In this document: one piece after another, positions 24,894 through 33,069 of the stretch
Layout: every line of letters begins with the position of its first letter
How positions within the stretch are numbered: the stretch's first letter is position 1
Assembly (NCBI GenBank): GCA_002479765.1
Contig: DLOZ01000022.1
Span: 1-43,079 of the forward strand
DNA length: 43,079 nucleotides
Origin: Sphingomonadales bacterium UBA7471
GTDB taxonomy: Bacteria; Pseudomonadota; Alphaproteobacteria; Sphingomonadales; Sphingomonadaceae
Direction: 5' to 3'
Made by a program: the position numbers and the translations under genes
Notes under the pieces: model-generated
Database searches by the model: none
Told to the model about the DNA's origin: nothing
The model's input: only the letters and a program-made list of their open reading frames with translations

Positions 24894-25469
24894 TTACTCC
24901 GCCGCCTTCGCCACCCCGACCAAAGCAGGGCGCAGTAAGCGGTCCTTGATCATATAACCCGCCTGCATCTCGGCCACGATGGTGCCCGGTTCAGCATCTG
25001 CGCTTGGGATTTCGACCATCGCCTGATGCTGGTTCGGGTCAAGCGGCATGCCCATTGCGGCGATGCGGGTGATGCCGTTTTTGGCAAAGACGCTGTCGAG
25101 TTCGCGGCCAGTGGCTTCAAGGCCAATGACGAGCGGCTTCATCGATTCACTCTCGCGCATTTCGGCGGGGATAGCTTCCAATGCACGGGCCAAATTGTCC
25201 GACACGGACAAGACGTCGCGGGCAAAGCCGGTTGCGGCATACGCGCGCGCATCTTGCGCTTCCTTTTCCATGCGGCGGCGCACATTCTGGGTTTCGGCCT
25301 GGGCATACAGAACTTCTTGCTGCGCCGTGGCGAGCGCGTCTTCAAGCGCGGCAATTTTGGCGTCGGCGGAGTCGGTCGCTTCTGAGGCGTCTTCCTTCAT
25401 ATGCTCTGGCACGCCTTCCAATTCCTTTTCTGCTGCTGCATCTGCGGATTGAGTGTTCTTGTCCGTCAT
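24894..25469 (-). CDS. grpE: Nucleotide exchange factor GrpE
   Basis: 191 residues from the ATG at 25469; ten residues of an upstream extension (to 25499) are unconserved. An acidic, disordered N-terminus is followed by a long coiled coil (DAKIAALEDALATAQQEVL, then RRRMEKEAQDARAYA) and the beta-domain with the signature AMVEIPSADAEPGTI, QAGYMIKDRLLRPALV. It releases ADP from DnaK. It follows hrcA but has its own heat-shock promoter in the 88-base gap. Confidence 0.97.
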   Translation of the reverse strand: MTDKNTQSADAAAEKELEGVPEHMKEDASEATDSADAKIAALEDALATAQQEVLYAQAETQNVRRRMEKEAQDARAYAATGFARDVLSVSDNLARALEAIPAEMRESESMKPLVIGLEATGRELDSVFAKNGITRIAAMGMPLDPNQHQAMVEIPSADAEPGTIVAEMQAGYMIKDRLLRPALVGVAKAAE

Positions 25470-25522
25470 AACCTGATTAACCCATGATTGTTGCGACACT
25501 TATGCCGCTTGTTGCTGTGCGC

Positions 25523-25550
25523 ATATAGAAACCAATTCGGTTTCATCAAG
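25523..25550 (-). promoter_or_regulatory. Sigma-32 type promoter of grpE with inverted repeat
   Basis: On the minus strand CTTG (25550-25547), 17 bases, then TCTATAT (25529-25523), one mismatch from CYTATNT. A perfect inverted repeat GAAACC-GAATT-GGTTTC (25544-25528) covers most of the spacer and the first bases of the -10. The expected start is near 25517, about 48 bases before grpE and just downstream of the hrcA stop. Confidence 0.7.
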
Positions 25551-25557
25551 CCGTGCA

Positions 25558-26601
25558 TCACTTTATTAAGCGGCTAAGCGCCTGTGCCGTGAAATCAACC
25601 ATCGGCACAATGCGGGCATAATTGAGCCGTGTAGGGCCAATAACGCCCACGACACCGACCACCTTGCCACCCGCCTCGCGATACGGCGCAGCGATGACCG
25701 AGGAGCCCGACAGCGAGAACAGATTATTCTCCGAACCAATGAAGATCCGCGTCGATTGCGCATCGCGTGCACTGTCGACCAACCGGGCGATTTCTTCCTT
25801 GCTTTCCAATTCGTCGAGCAACTGCCGCACGCGGTCAAGGTCGGCGGCCGCGGCGTCGTCAATCAGGTTTGATTGACCGCGCACAATCAGCACCGGCCGG
25901 TCATTGGCATCGAGCGACCAGATCGCCAGACCATCGCGCACGAGCTTCTGGCTTGCCGCATCAAGCTCCGCCTGCTCCTCGCGAATTTCGCGATCAAGAT
26001 GCTCCAGCGCCTCTGACAAGGTCAAACCCGACAAACGGGCCGAGATATAATTGGACGCCTCCACCAACACCGAATCGGAAACAGAAGGGTCAATCGCCAC
26101 CAGACGATTTTCGATGCTGTTGTCGGACCCTACCATGATAGCCAAAACTTGGGTCGGCGACAGGCGCGCAAAGTTGAATGCCTTCAAAACGGCATCGCGT
26201 TTGGGGACGAGCACGATTCCGGCACAAGCCGATAGCCCCGACAACACTGACGTTGCCGCCGCCAACGCTTCTTCAATTGGCCCCTCACTTATGATTTGCG
26301 ATTCAATCGCACGGCGTTCTTCCACGGAGGGTTCAGCCGACTGCATCATGCCGTCGACAAAAAGACGAAGACCACTTTCGGTGGGCACACGGCCGGCGCT
26401 GGTGTGCGGAGAGGCCAACAATCCTGCCTCCTCCAAATCCTGCATCACATTGCGAATGGAGGCCGGCGACAAATTCAGGCCCGCAAATTTGGAAAGCGTT
26501 CGCGACCCCACGGGCGCGCCATTGTCCAAATAGCTTTCGACCACCATCCGGAAGATGACGCGCGTGCGGTCGTTCAGTTCGTTGATTGGAATCTGGCTCA
26601 C
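25558..26601 (-). CDS. hrcA: Heat-inducible transcription repressor HrcA
   Basis: 347 residues from the GTG at 26601 (SQIPINELNDRTRVIFRMVV). The longer frame starts at a TTG (26631) inside a palindrome and adds ten unconserved residues, so the GTG is preferred. N-terminal winged helix (SPASIRNVMQDLEEAGLLASPHTSAGRVPTE, shown here only as SIRNVMQDLEEAGLL), then GAF-like and C-terminal dimer domains. HrcA represses groESL and similar operons through CIRCE and is refolded by GroEL. I see no CIRCE site in this window, so its target is elsewhere. Upstream of grpE, divergent from rph. Confidence 0.95.
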   Translation of the reverse strand: MSQIPINELNDRTRVIFRMVVESYLDNGAPVGSRTLSKFAGLNLSPASIRNVMQDLEEAGLLASPHTSAGRVPTESGLRLFVDGMMQSAEPSVEERRAIESQIISEGPIEEALAAATSVLSGLSACAGIVLVPKRDAVLKAFNFARLSPTQVLAIMVGSDNSIENRLVAIDPSVSDSVLVEASNYISARLSGLTLSEALEHLDREIREEQAELDAASQKLVRDGLAIWSLDANDRPVLIVRGQSNLIDDAAAADLDRVRQLLDELESKEEIARLVDSARDAQSTRIFIGSENNLFSLSGSSVIAAPYREAGGKVVGVVGVIGPTRLNYARIVPMVDFTAQALSRLIK

Positions 26602-26622
26602 GGTTGCTGGTTTAGCGCAGCG

Positions 26623-26639
26623 CGCTTGCAAAGCAAGCG
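26623..26639. promoter_or_regulatory. 17-base palindrome between hrcA and rph
   Basis: CGCTTGC-AAA-GCAAGCG, seven-base perfect arms with a three-base centre, in the 81-base divergent region. It could be an operator or a cruciform. It does not resemble CIRCE (TTAGCACTC-N9-GAGTGCTAA). Confidence 0.4.
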
Positions 26640-26682
26640 GGGCAAGCTATTGCATCCTTCAACCCATTATCAGGAGTCTATC

Positions 26683-27396
26683 ATGCGTCCATCAGGCCGA
26701 GCGCCCGACGAAATGCGCGCCATTTCGATTGAAACCCATTTCACCAAGCATGCAGAGGGAAGCTGCCTCATCTGCTTTGGCGACACCCGCGTGCTTGTCA
26801 CCGCAAGCGTTGAAGATCGCCTTCCGCCATGGTTGCGTGGCAAGGGTGAAGGCTGGGTAACGGCGGAATATTCGATGCTCCCACGCGCCACGCATACCCG
26901 TAGCCAGCGCGAAGCGGCGAAGGGCAAGCAGTCAGGTAGAACTCAAGAAATTCAACGGCTTATTGGTCGTTCTTTACGTGCTGTCGTAGATATGAAAAAG
27001 CTTGGCGAGCATCAAATCACGATCGATTGCGATGTGTTGCAAGCCGACGGCGGAACACGCACTGCGGCTATCTCTGGCGCGTGGGTCGCCTTGCGGCTTG
27101 CGGTTGATGGCCTGCTTGCTTCGGGTGCGATTAAGGAAGACCCGATCAGCGGCCGCGTCGCGGCCATCAGCTGCGGCATCGTCAACGGCACGCCCGTGCT
27201 TGACCTCGACTATATCGAAGATTCGAGCGCTGACGCCGATGCGAACTTCGTCCTTATTGAAGGCGGCCAAATCGCCGAAGTACAAGCGACCGCCGAAGGT
27301 GCGACCTATGATGAGGAAAGCCTGCTGCGCTTGCTCCGTCTCGCACGCATGGGCACCGACCGGATATTCGCGGTACAAGCTGAAGCGGTGAAGTAA
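26683..27396 (+). CDS. rph: Ribonuclease PH
   Basis: 237 residues from the ATG at 26683, preceded by CAGGAG; the much longer open frame upstream overlaps hrcA antisense and is discarded. Start MRPSGRAPDEMR, the phosphate-binding region (RSQREAAKGKQSGRTQEIQR in part), the catalytic DCDVLQADGGTRTAAI and the C-terminal EVQATAEGATYDEE are canonical. It trims the 3' ends of tRNA precursors using phosphate. Followed 44 bases later by rdgB, a common pairing. Confidence 0.98.
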   Translation: MRPSGRAPDEMRAISIETHFTKHAEGSCLICFGDTRVLVTASVEDRLPPWLRGKGEGWVTAEYSMLPRATHTRSQREAAKGKQSGRTQEIQRLIGRSLRAVVDMKKLGEHQITIDCDVLQADGGTRTAAISGAWVALRLAVDGLLASGAIKEDPISGRVAAISCGIVNGTPVLDLDYIEDSSADADANFVLIEGGQIAEVQATAEGATYDEESLLRLLRLARMGTDRIFAVQAEAVK

Positions 27397-27440
27397 CCGC
27401 TTTTGGCGAGTTAAACGGCAATGGTTCAAGGCAAGAATAT

Positions 27441-28067
27441 ATGACCCATCGCAAATTGCAGCCCGGCAAGCTTGTCATCGCCAGCCACAATGCGGGCAAA
27501 GTGCGTGAAATCCGCGCTTTGCTGGCGCCCTTCGGCATCGAACCGGTTTCGGCGGGTGAACTTGGCTTGCCTGAGCCCGAAGAGACCGGCACGACCTTCG
27601 CCGAAAATGCACTACTGAAAGCCCATGCCTCTGCCCAAGGATCAGGCCTGCCTGCCTTGGCGGATGACAGCGGCCTGTGCGTGGCGGCGCTTGGCGGCGC
27701 ACCTGGTGTGTACACGGCAGACTGGGCGGAAAAGCAGCCTTTCGAAGGGGGCCCCGGACGCGACTGGTATATGGCAATGGGTAAAGTCGAAGGCAAATTG
27801 GCCGAGATTGGTCCAGATACCGACCGAAGCGCCTATTTTATCTGCACCCTCGCGCTTGCATGGCCCGATGGTCATGAAGAACTGTTCGAAGGCCGCGTGC
27901 AAGGCAGCCTGACATGGCCTCCGCGTGGCACGTTGGGCTTTGGTTACGATCCGGTGTTCGTGCCAACCGACCGGACGCAAACTTTTGCGGAACTGGACCC
28001 AGCGGAGAAACATGCCATGAGCCATCGGGCAGATGCGTTCCGCAAATTGGTTGAGGCCGTTTTTTGA
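27441..28067 (+). CDS. rdgB: XTP/dITP pyrophosphatase (RdgB/HAM1 family)
   Basis: 208 residues. The N-terminal substrate motif VIASHNAGKVREI, the catalytic LADDSGLCV, the GGAPGVYTADWA segment, GFGYDPVF and the C-terminal MSHRADAF are all in place. It hydrolyses ITP, dITP and XTP to keep deaminated purines out of DNA and RNA. Downstream of rph on the same strand; a repeat element separates it from hemW. Confidence 0.96.
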   Translation: MTHRKLQPGKLVIASHNAGKVREIRALLAPFGIEPVSAGELGLPEPEETGTTFAENALLKAHASAQGSGLPALADDSGLCVAALGGAPGVYTADWAEKQPFEGGPGRDWYMAMGKVEGKLAEIGPDTDRSAYFICTLALAWPDGHEELFEGRVQGSLTWPPRGTLGFGYDPVFVPTDRTQTFAELDPAEKHAMSHRADAFRKLVEAVF

Positions 28068-28088
28068 CAAGCGCCACATCTGACCAAT

Positions 28089-28220
28089 CCGTAGCCCAGA
28101 GCAGCAGTCGCGCAGTGGCTGCGACCGTCGAAGGGCGGTTATCAGTCAAGCACGGTGGTTAAAGGAAACGCACCCTTCGACTTTTCGGCAGTGCTCCGCA
28201 CCGCCGGCTCAGGGCTACGG
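28089..28220. repeat. Nested inverted-repeat element between rdgB and hemW
   Basis: Outer arms CCGTAGCCC (28089-28097) and GGGCTACGG (28212-28220); inner arms GTCGAAGGG (28127-28135) and CCCTTCGAC (28173-28181). All four arms pair perfectly, and the 132-base unit fills almost the whole 163-base gap. Motifs of this kind (CCCTTCGAC with CAGGGCTACGG) are common between genes in sphingomonads, from memory. It has no coding capacity and looks like a REP- or MITE-like element. Confidence 0.65.
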
Positions 28221-28230
28221 TAAAGCTCAA

Positions 28231-29391
28231 ATGTCAAATCCGCTCGCCCTCTATATCCACTGGCCCTTTTGCGTTTCCAAATGCCCTTATTGTGACTTTA
28301 ACAGCCATGTGCGGGAAAGCGTCGACCAAGACGCGTGGTGCACCGCATTGTTGACGGACATGGCCCACGAAGCGGCGTTGACGCCCGACCGCAAGCTCAG
28401 TTCCATTTTCTTCGGCGGTGGCACGCCATCGCTCATGCCCCCGTCAACGGTCGCCGCGTTGATTGACGCTGCTGCGCAACATTGGGGCTTTGCCGACAAT
28501 ATCGAGATTACGCTTGAGGCGAACCCCTCCTCGGTTGAGGCATCCCGCTTCGCCGATTTGGCCAAAGCTGGCGTCAACCGCGTGTCGCTTGGCCTTCAGT
28601 CTCTCGACGATGCAGCCTTGGCCTTTTTGGGGCGTGCGCATTCGGTTGCGGAAAGCCTTGATGCGCTCGCAGTCGCGCAGCAGCATTTCGGCCGCGTCAA
28701 TATTGACCTGATTTATGCGCGGCCCGAACAAACGGCCACACAATGGGAGGCAGAGCTTCGGCGCGCATTGTCCTTCGGCACCGATCATATGTCGCTATAT
28801 CAATTGACGATTGAGGCGGGCACAAGGTTCGAAACGCTTGTGCGCACGGGACACTTCACCCCCGCCGACGATGACGATGCGGCGACCCTGTATGACATGA
28901 CGCAGGACATGACGCGCGCAGCGGGCATGGCAGCTTATGAGATTAGCAACCATGCGCGGGCGGGGCATGAAAGCCGGCATAATTTGAGTTACTGGCGCTA
29001 TGATGATTATATCGGCATTGGCCCCGGCGCACATGGACGGCGTATGAAGTATGCGACGCAACGTCATAAAAAACCAGAGAATTTTCTTTCCGCAGTCGAA
29101 CGCAACGCGCATGGCATCAGCGCCGAAGATCATCTCGACCCCGCAAGCCGTGCAACCGAAAGCTTGCTCATGGGACTGCGGCTGAGCGAGGGCATCAGCC
29201 TTGACCGCCTGTCATCGCGCACGGGTATCGCTGCGGACAAGATGCTGGATTTCACGGCTGTCGACAAAATCGCGCGCCTCGGCCTCATCACCCGCACCGG
29301 CGACCGCGTTACGGTTACGCCGCAAGGCATGCCGTTGCTGGATGCGATCCTGCCGCAAATAGTAGCGGTTGAGGCGGATGCTGCCGCCTGA
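28231..29391 (+). CDS. hemW: Radical SAM protein HemW (heme chaperone)
   Basis: 386 residues. The radical SAM cluster motif is C14-x3-C18-x2-C21 (PFCVSKCPYCDF), followed by FFGGGTPSLM and the HemN-like C-terminal domain with ESLLMGLRLSEGI. HemW lacks the extra cysteine seen in true coproporphyrinogen oxidase HemN (which has CxxxCxxCxC), and here C21 is followed by Asp-Phe, so HemW is preferred: a heme-binding protein thought to insert heme into respiratory enzymes. Start ATG at 28231 has only a weak ribosome binding site. Followed by xerC after 15 bases. Confidence 0.93.
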   Translation: MSNPLALYIHWPFCVSKCPYCDFNSHVRESVDQDAWCTALLTDMAHEAALTPDRKLSSIFFGGGTPSLMPPSTVAALIDAAAQHWGFADNIEITLEANPSSVEASRFADLAKAGVNRVSLGLQSLDDAALAFLGRAHSVAESLDALAVAQQHFGRVNIDLIYARPEQTATQWEAELRRALSFGTDHMSLYQLTIEAGTRFETLVRTGHFTPADDDDAATLYDMTQDMTRAAGMAAYEISNHARAGHESRHNLSYWRYDDYIGIGPGAHGRRMKYATQRHKKPENFLSAVERNAHGISAEDHLDPASRATESLLMGLRLSEGISLDRLSSRTGIAADKMLDFTAVDKIARLGLITRTGDRVTVTPQGMPLLDAILPQIVAVEADAAA

Positions 29392-29406
29392 TAGCATGAC
29401 GGCATA

Positions 29407-30291
29407 ATGTCACTGCTCGCCGAATATCTGACGTTCCTGACCGACAATCGCCGGATGTCGCCGCATAGTGTCCGCGCCTATCATGCGACGGCAGATCGGC
29501 TTACCGCTTTTCTGCAGTTGCGCTGGGGGGCGACAGTCGACCGCACAACGCTGATGAAAATTTCCGCCGCGGATATGCGCGCCTTCTTGGCGGACCGGCG
29601 TGGCGATGGCCTGACCAACCGGTCCACCGCGCGCGAATTGTCCGCCGCCCGTCATTTTTTGCGCTTTGCACTGGGCGAAAACGCAACCCTGCCCCCAATG
29701 AAGGGCCCGCGCGTGCAACGCAGCCTGCCGCGCCCCGTAAACCCCGACGATGTTCTCGCACTCGCAGATGACGTCGCAGAAAGCGCGAACGATGGCTGGG
29801 TCGGCGCGCGTGACTGGGCCGTGCTTCTGCTGCTCTACGGCAGCGGCCTGCGGGTGAGCGAAGCGACCGGGCTAAATGGCGATATCTTGCCGCTTGGCAC
29901 GACATTGCGCGTCACCGGCAAGCGTAATAAGACGCGCATTGTGCCGCTGCTCGATCAAGTCCGCACCGCAATTCAGGAATATATTGCGCTGTGCCCCTAT
30001 CCGATGGCCGCAGACCAGCCGCTGTTTCGCGGCGCGCGCGGTGGGCCATTGGCACCCGCACTGGTGCGCCGCGCGGTGCAAGCTGCGCGCATGCGGCTTG
30101 GCCTATCGGAACGCACAACGCCGCATGCCTTGCGCCACAGCTTTGCAACGCATTTGCTCGCGGGGGGTGCAGATCTGCGCAGTCTTCAGGAACTGCTGGG
30201 CCATAGCAGCCTGTCATCAACGCAGATTTATACCGCCGTCGATACGGCTATGCTTCTGGATGAATATCAGAACGCGCATCCACGGGCTTAG
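29407..30291 (+). CDS. xerC: Tyrosine recombinase XerC
   Basis: 294 residues. Catalytic residues R149 (GSGLRVSEA), K172, H240 and R243 (HALRHSFATHLLAGGA), H266 (LGHSSLSSTQ) and Y275 are present. The N-terminal SAM-like domain (MSLLAEYLTFLTDNRRMSPH) and the LGHSSLSSTQIYT ending are typical of XerC. Partner of XerD at 8242-9168 in dif recombination. Its last 44 bases overlap the end of the convergent DedA gene. Confidence 0.93.
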   Translation: MSLLAEYLTFLTDNRRMSPHSVRAYHATADRLTAFLQLRWGATVDRTTLMKISAADMRAFLADRRGDGLTNRSTARELSAARHFLRFALGENATLPPMKGPRVQRSLPRPVNPDDVLALADDVAESANDGWVGARDWAVLLLLYGSGLRVSEATGLNGDILPLGTTLRVTGKRNKTRIVPLLDQVRTAIQEYIALCPYPMAADQPLFRGARGGPLAPALVRRAVQAARMRLGLSERTTPHALRHSFATHLLAGGADLRSLQELLGHSSLSSTQIYTAVDTAMLLDEYQNAHPRA

Positions 30292-30886
30292 GATTGGGCT
30301 TCCAGCGCGCCAGCCGCCACACATAAGCCACCAATATGCCGATGATGATGATGGTCGACAAAGGCCCAAGCCACTTTTCGATATCGTCAAATTGTGAGCC
30401 CAAGAAATAGCCCGCGCAGGCGAGAGCCGCGCTCCACCCCGCCGTTCCAATCGTGGAGAAAACCAGAAAACGGCGCAGCGACATACCGAACAGACCAGCG
30501 GGAATCGAAATCAATGAACGCAGCGTCGGCAACATGCGCGCCACAAGCACGATGATTGGCCCATGCTTGCGAAACAGGCTATGTCCGCGCTCAATCTCTG
30601 CCCAGTCAAGCGTGAGCCAACGGCTGTAGCGGTCGATAAACACATGCATTCGCGCTTCGCCAAACTTGATGGCCAGCCAATACCACAGCCAGTTACCAAG
30701 CATCGCGCCTGCGGTTCCGGCCGCGATCGTGCCCCAAAGGCTCATCGTCCCACGCGACGCGGACACACCCGCCACGGTCATAATGACCTCTGACGGGACA
30801 GGCGGAAAAACCGTCTCCAGCAGCATCAGCAGGGCGACGCCCCAATAATGCCCCCATTCGACGAGCCTGATAATCCAGTCTTCCAT
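30248..30886 (-). CDS. DedA family membrane protein
   Basis: 212 residues with the DedA/VTT signature: an amphipathic start (EDWIIRLVEWGHYWGVALLM in part), the ETVFPPVPSEVIM segment containing the conserved Glu and Pro residues, and the later G-R-ML-P-TLRSLISIPAGLFGM region. DedA proteins act in recycling undecaprenyl phosphate and moving phospholipids across the membrane. The start overlaps the gshB stop by one base (TAATG). Its 3' end overlaps xerC by 44 bases. Confidence 0.92.
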   Translation of the reverse strand: MEDWIIRLVEWGHYWGVALLMLLETVFPPVPSEVIMTVAGVSASRGTMSLWGTIAAGTAGAMLGNWLWYWLAIKFGEARMHVFIDRYSRWLTLDWAEIERGHSLFRKHGPIIVLVARMLPTLRSLISIPAGLFGMSLRRFLVFSTIGTAGWSAALACAGYFLGSQFDDIEKWLGPLSTIIIIGILVAYVWRLARWKPNPKPVDARSDIHPEA

Positions 30887-31848
30887 TAACTCCGGCCGGC
30901 AAGCCTGCGTTCAATGGCATCGAGTATTTTGGCTGCGGTATCGGTGCCATTGAAGCGGTCAATCGCGACGATACCGGTTGGCGAGGTTACGTTGATTTCC
31001 GTCAGCCATTTTCCGCCAATAACATCAATGCCGACGAATATCAGCCCAAGTTCCTTCAAACGCGGCCCCATCGCAGCGCAAATCTCGTGCTCCTCCGGGG
31101 TCAATAACGTCGCTTCCGCGCTACCGCCTACCGCAAGGTTGGAACGGAACTCGCCTTCACCCGGACGGCGGTTGATGGCCCCTGTGACTTCGCCATCGAT
31201 CAGAACGATGCGCTTGTCGCCCTTCGCAACGTCGGGCAGGAATGGCTGCACCATATGCGGTTCGGGCCATGTCGAATTGAACACCTCAAACAGCGCGCCG
31301 ACATTGCTGCCATCGGCTTCAATCCGGAATATGGCCTTGCCGCCATTGCCATGGAGCGGCTTTACGACAATCGCGCCATGTTCCTTTTGAAATGCGCGGA
31401 CCTCATCAAGTGAACGCGTAATCAGCGTTGGTGGCATGAACTTGCGGTAGTCGAGTACCATGACCTTTTCCGGCGCGTTCCGCACGCTGGCGGGGTTGTT
31501 GACCACCAACGTCTCATGCTCGATGCGTTCGAGCAAATGCGTGGCGGTGATATAGCCTACATGAAATGGCGGGTCCTGCCGCATCAGCACGACGTCGATG
31601 TCCGCGCCCAGATCAATGCGCTGTGGCGCACCGAACCGATAATGTGCGCCCTCGACGCGTTGGAGGTCATGCACGGGATGTGCGAGCGCCGTCAGCCGGT
31701 CGTTGGCGTCGAGCGTCAATGACATCACATCATAATGCCAAATATCATAGCCGCGCGATTGGCCAGCAAGCATCAGCGCAAAGCTGGAGTCTCCATGAAT
31801 GTTGATGCCGTCCATCGGGTCCATCTGGACCGCCATTTGTATTGCCAT
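30886..31848 (-). CDS. gshB: Glutathione synthetase
   Basis: 320 residues from the ATG at 31848, preceded by AAGGA nine bases upstream; the longer frame (to 31908) would overlap yraN. N-terminal AVQMDPMDGINIHGDSSFA, the lid and ATP-grasp region (VVKPLHGNGGKAIFRI), DKRIVLIDGEV and the metal site LTEINVTSPTG are canonical. It joins glycine to gamma-glutamylcysteine using ATP. Sits between yraN (10 bases) and the DedA gene (one-base overlap). Confidence 0.97.
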   Translation of the reverse strand: MAIQMAVQMDPMDGINIHGDSSFALMLAGQSRGYDIWHYDVMSLTLDANDRLTALAHPVHDLQRVEGAHYRFGAPQRIDLGADIDVVLMRQDPPFHVGYITATHLLERIEHETLVVNNPASVRNAPEKVMVLDYRKFMPPTLITRSLDEVRAFQKEHGAIVVKPLHGNGGKAIFRIEADGSNVGALFEVFNSTWPEPHMVQPFLPDVAKGDKRIVLIDGEVTGAINRRPGEGEFRSNLAVGGSAEATLLTPEEHEICAAMGPRLKELGLIFVGIDVIGGKWLTEINVTSPTGIVAIDRFNGTDTAAKILDAIERRLAGRS

Positions 31849-31858
31849 TTGCTTGTCC

Positions 31859-32209
31859 TTATCCGTGCCAGACGTTTGGCAGATGGTTCGGCCAACGCCA
31901 TGGCGCAACCATAATCACGTCTATCTGCATATTTTCGCATTCTTTTCCATATTTCGGGAGGAGAATTTCGGCCGCAGCGGCGACGCGGCGTAATCTGTAG
32001 GCGTCAATCGCGGTGGCGAGGTCACGCACATTTGCACGCGCTTTTACTTCGACGAACGCAATGGTTTTGCCGCGCCGCGCGATCAGGTCAACCTCGCCGC
32101 GCGGCGTTTTCACACGCGCGGCAACGACCCGCCACCCCTTTAACCGCAAAAACCAGGCGGCAATATTTTCGCCGCGCCGCCCCAATTTTTCTGCGGCCAA
32201 CCGGTTCAC
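31859..32209 (-). CDS. YraN family (UPF0102) nuclease-like protein
   Basis: 116 residues with the family core GEVDLIARRGKTIAFVEVKA, that is the E-x-D and E-x-K residues of an endonuclease-like fold. Its role is unproven; the fold suggests DNA processing. The start overlaps the rsmI stop by ATGA, and gshB follows 10 bases later. The rsmI-yraN pair is conserved widely in proteobacteria. Confidence 0.93.
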   Translation of the reverse strand: MNRLAAEKLGRRGENIAAWFLRLKGWRVVAARVKTPRGEVDLIARRGKTIAFVEVKARANVRDLATAIDAYRLRRVAAAAEILLPKYGKECENMQIDVIMVAPWRWPNHLPNVWHG

Positions 32210-33036
32210 TGCGACTTCAGTTGCGTAGCGCGCGCATAGACGTCGCTGCGCTCCAGCCCGAAACGCTTGGCAATAACGCCAGCGGCCTTGGCGGCGGACA
32301 TGGTATCCAATGCTTCGCGCAAGGCTGCGTCCACATCGCCGGTGTCATAGGCAACGTCATCCGCCGGCGGACCGATGATCAGGACGATTTCACCCTTTGG
32401 CTCTTGCGCCGCATAACGCGCGGCAAGTTCGGATGCGGTGCCCGTTATAACCTCTTCAAATTTCTTGGTCAGTTCCCGCGCGACGGCGACTTCGCGGTCG
32501 CCATAGGTCTCCGCAATGGCGGAAAGCGATGCAGCGAGACGCGGCCCCGCCTCGTAAAAAACCAACGTCGCCTTTACCTGCCCCAGCTCCGTCAACGTTT
32601 CCACGCGTGCCTTGGCTTTATTGGGAAGGAAACCGGCAAACAGAAAGCGGTCCGTCGGCAAACCGCAAATCGACAGCGCCGCCGTTACCGCGCTCGCACC
32701 GGGGATCGTATATACCGGCACGCCTGCCGCGCGTGCGCTGCGCACCAGCTTGTAACCGGGGTCTGAAATCAGCGGCGTCCCGGCATCTGACACCAGCGCA
32801 ACCACCGCACCGCGCGCAGCCGCGAGCAATGACTCGCGCTCAGCCTCGCCACTATGGTCGTTGTAGCGCCGCATCTTTTTCTTCAGGCCAAGATGGTGTA
32901 GCAATTTACCGGTTACCCGGCTGTCTTCTACCGCCACAATTTCTGCGGCTTCCAGCAGATCAATCGCCCGTTGTGACATATCTGCAAGGTTGCCGATCGG
33001 TGTCGCAACGACATATAAGCCCGATTCGAACATCAT
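32206..33036 (-). CDS. rsmI: 16S rRNA (cytidine-1402-2'-O)-methyltransferase
   Basis: 276 residues. Tetrapyrrole-methylase fold with VVATPIGNLADMSQRA, VEDSRVTGKLLHHLGL, ALVSDAGTPLISDPGY and the IPGASAV loop, all typical of RsmI. It methylates the ribose of C1402 in the decoding centre together with RsmH. Two ATGs in tandem (33036, 33033). Divergent from the LpoA-like gene with 33 bases between them, an arrangement common in this group; overlaps yraN by ATGA. Confidence 0.97.
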   Translation of the reverse strand: MMFESGLYVVATPIGNLADMSQRAIDLLEAAEIVAVEDSRVTGKLLHHLGLKKKMRRYNDHSGEAERESLLAAARGAVVALVSDAGTPLISDPGYKLVRSARAAGVPVYTIPGASAVTAALSICGLPTDRFLFAGFLPNKAKARVETLTELGQVKATLVFYEAGPRLAASLSAIAETYGDREVAVARELTKKFEEVITGTASELAARYAAQEPKGEIVLIIGPPADDVAYDTGDVDAALREALDTMSAAKAAGVIAKRFGLERSDVYARATQLKSQ

Positions 33037-33069
33037 CTGATTTATATGCTTCTACCCAAGGGAACATTC

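Noticed and set aside
22902..26601. hrcA-grpE-MATE-PCu(A)C-dnaK as a single new stress system
   Set aside because: The copper-chaperone gene is on the other strand, MATE has no link to chaperones, and each chaperone gene has its own promoter. It is more likely an ordinary rearranged heat-shock region.
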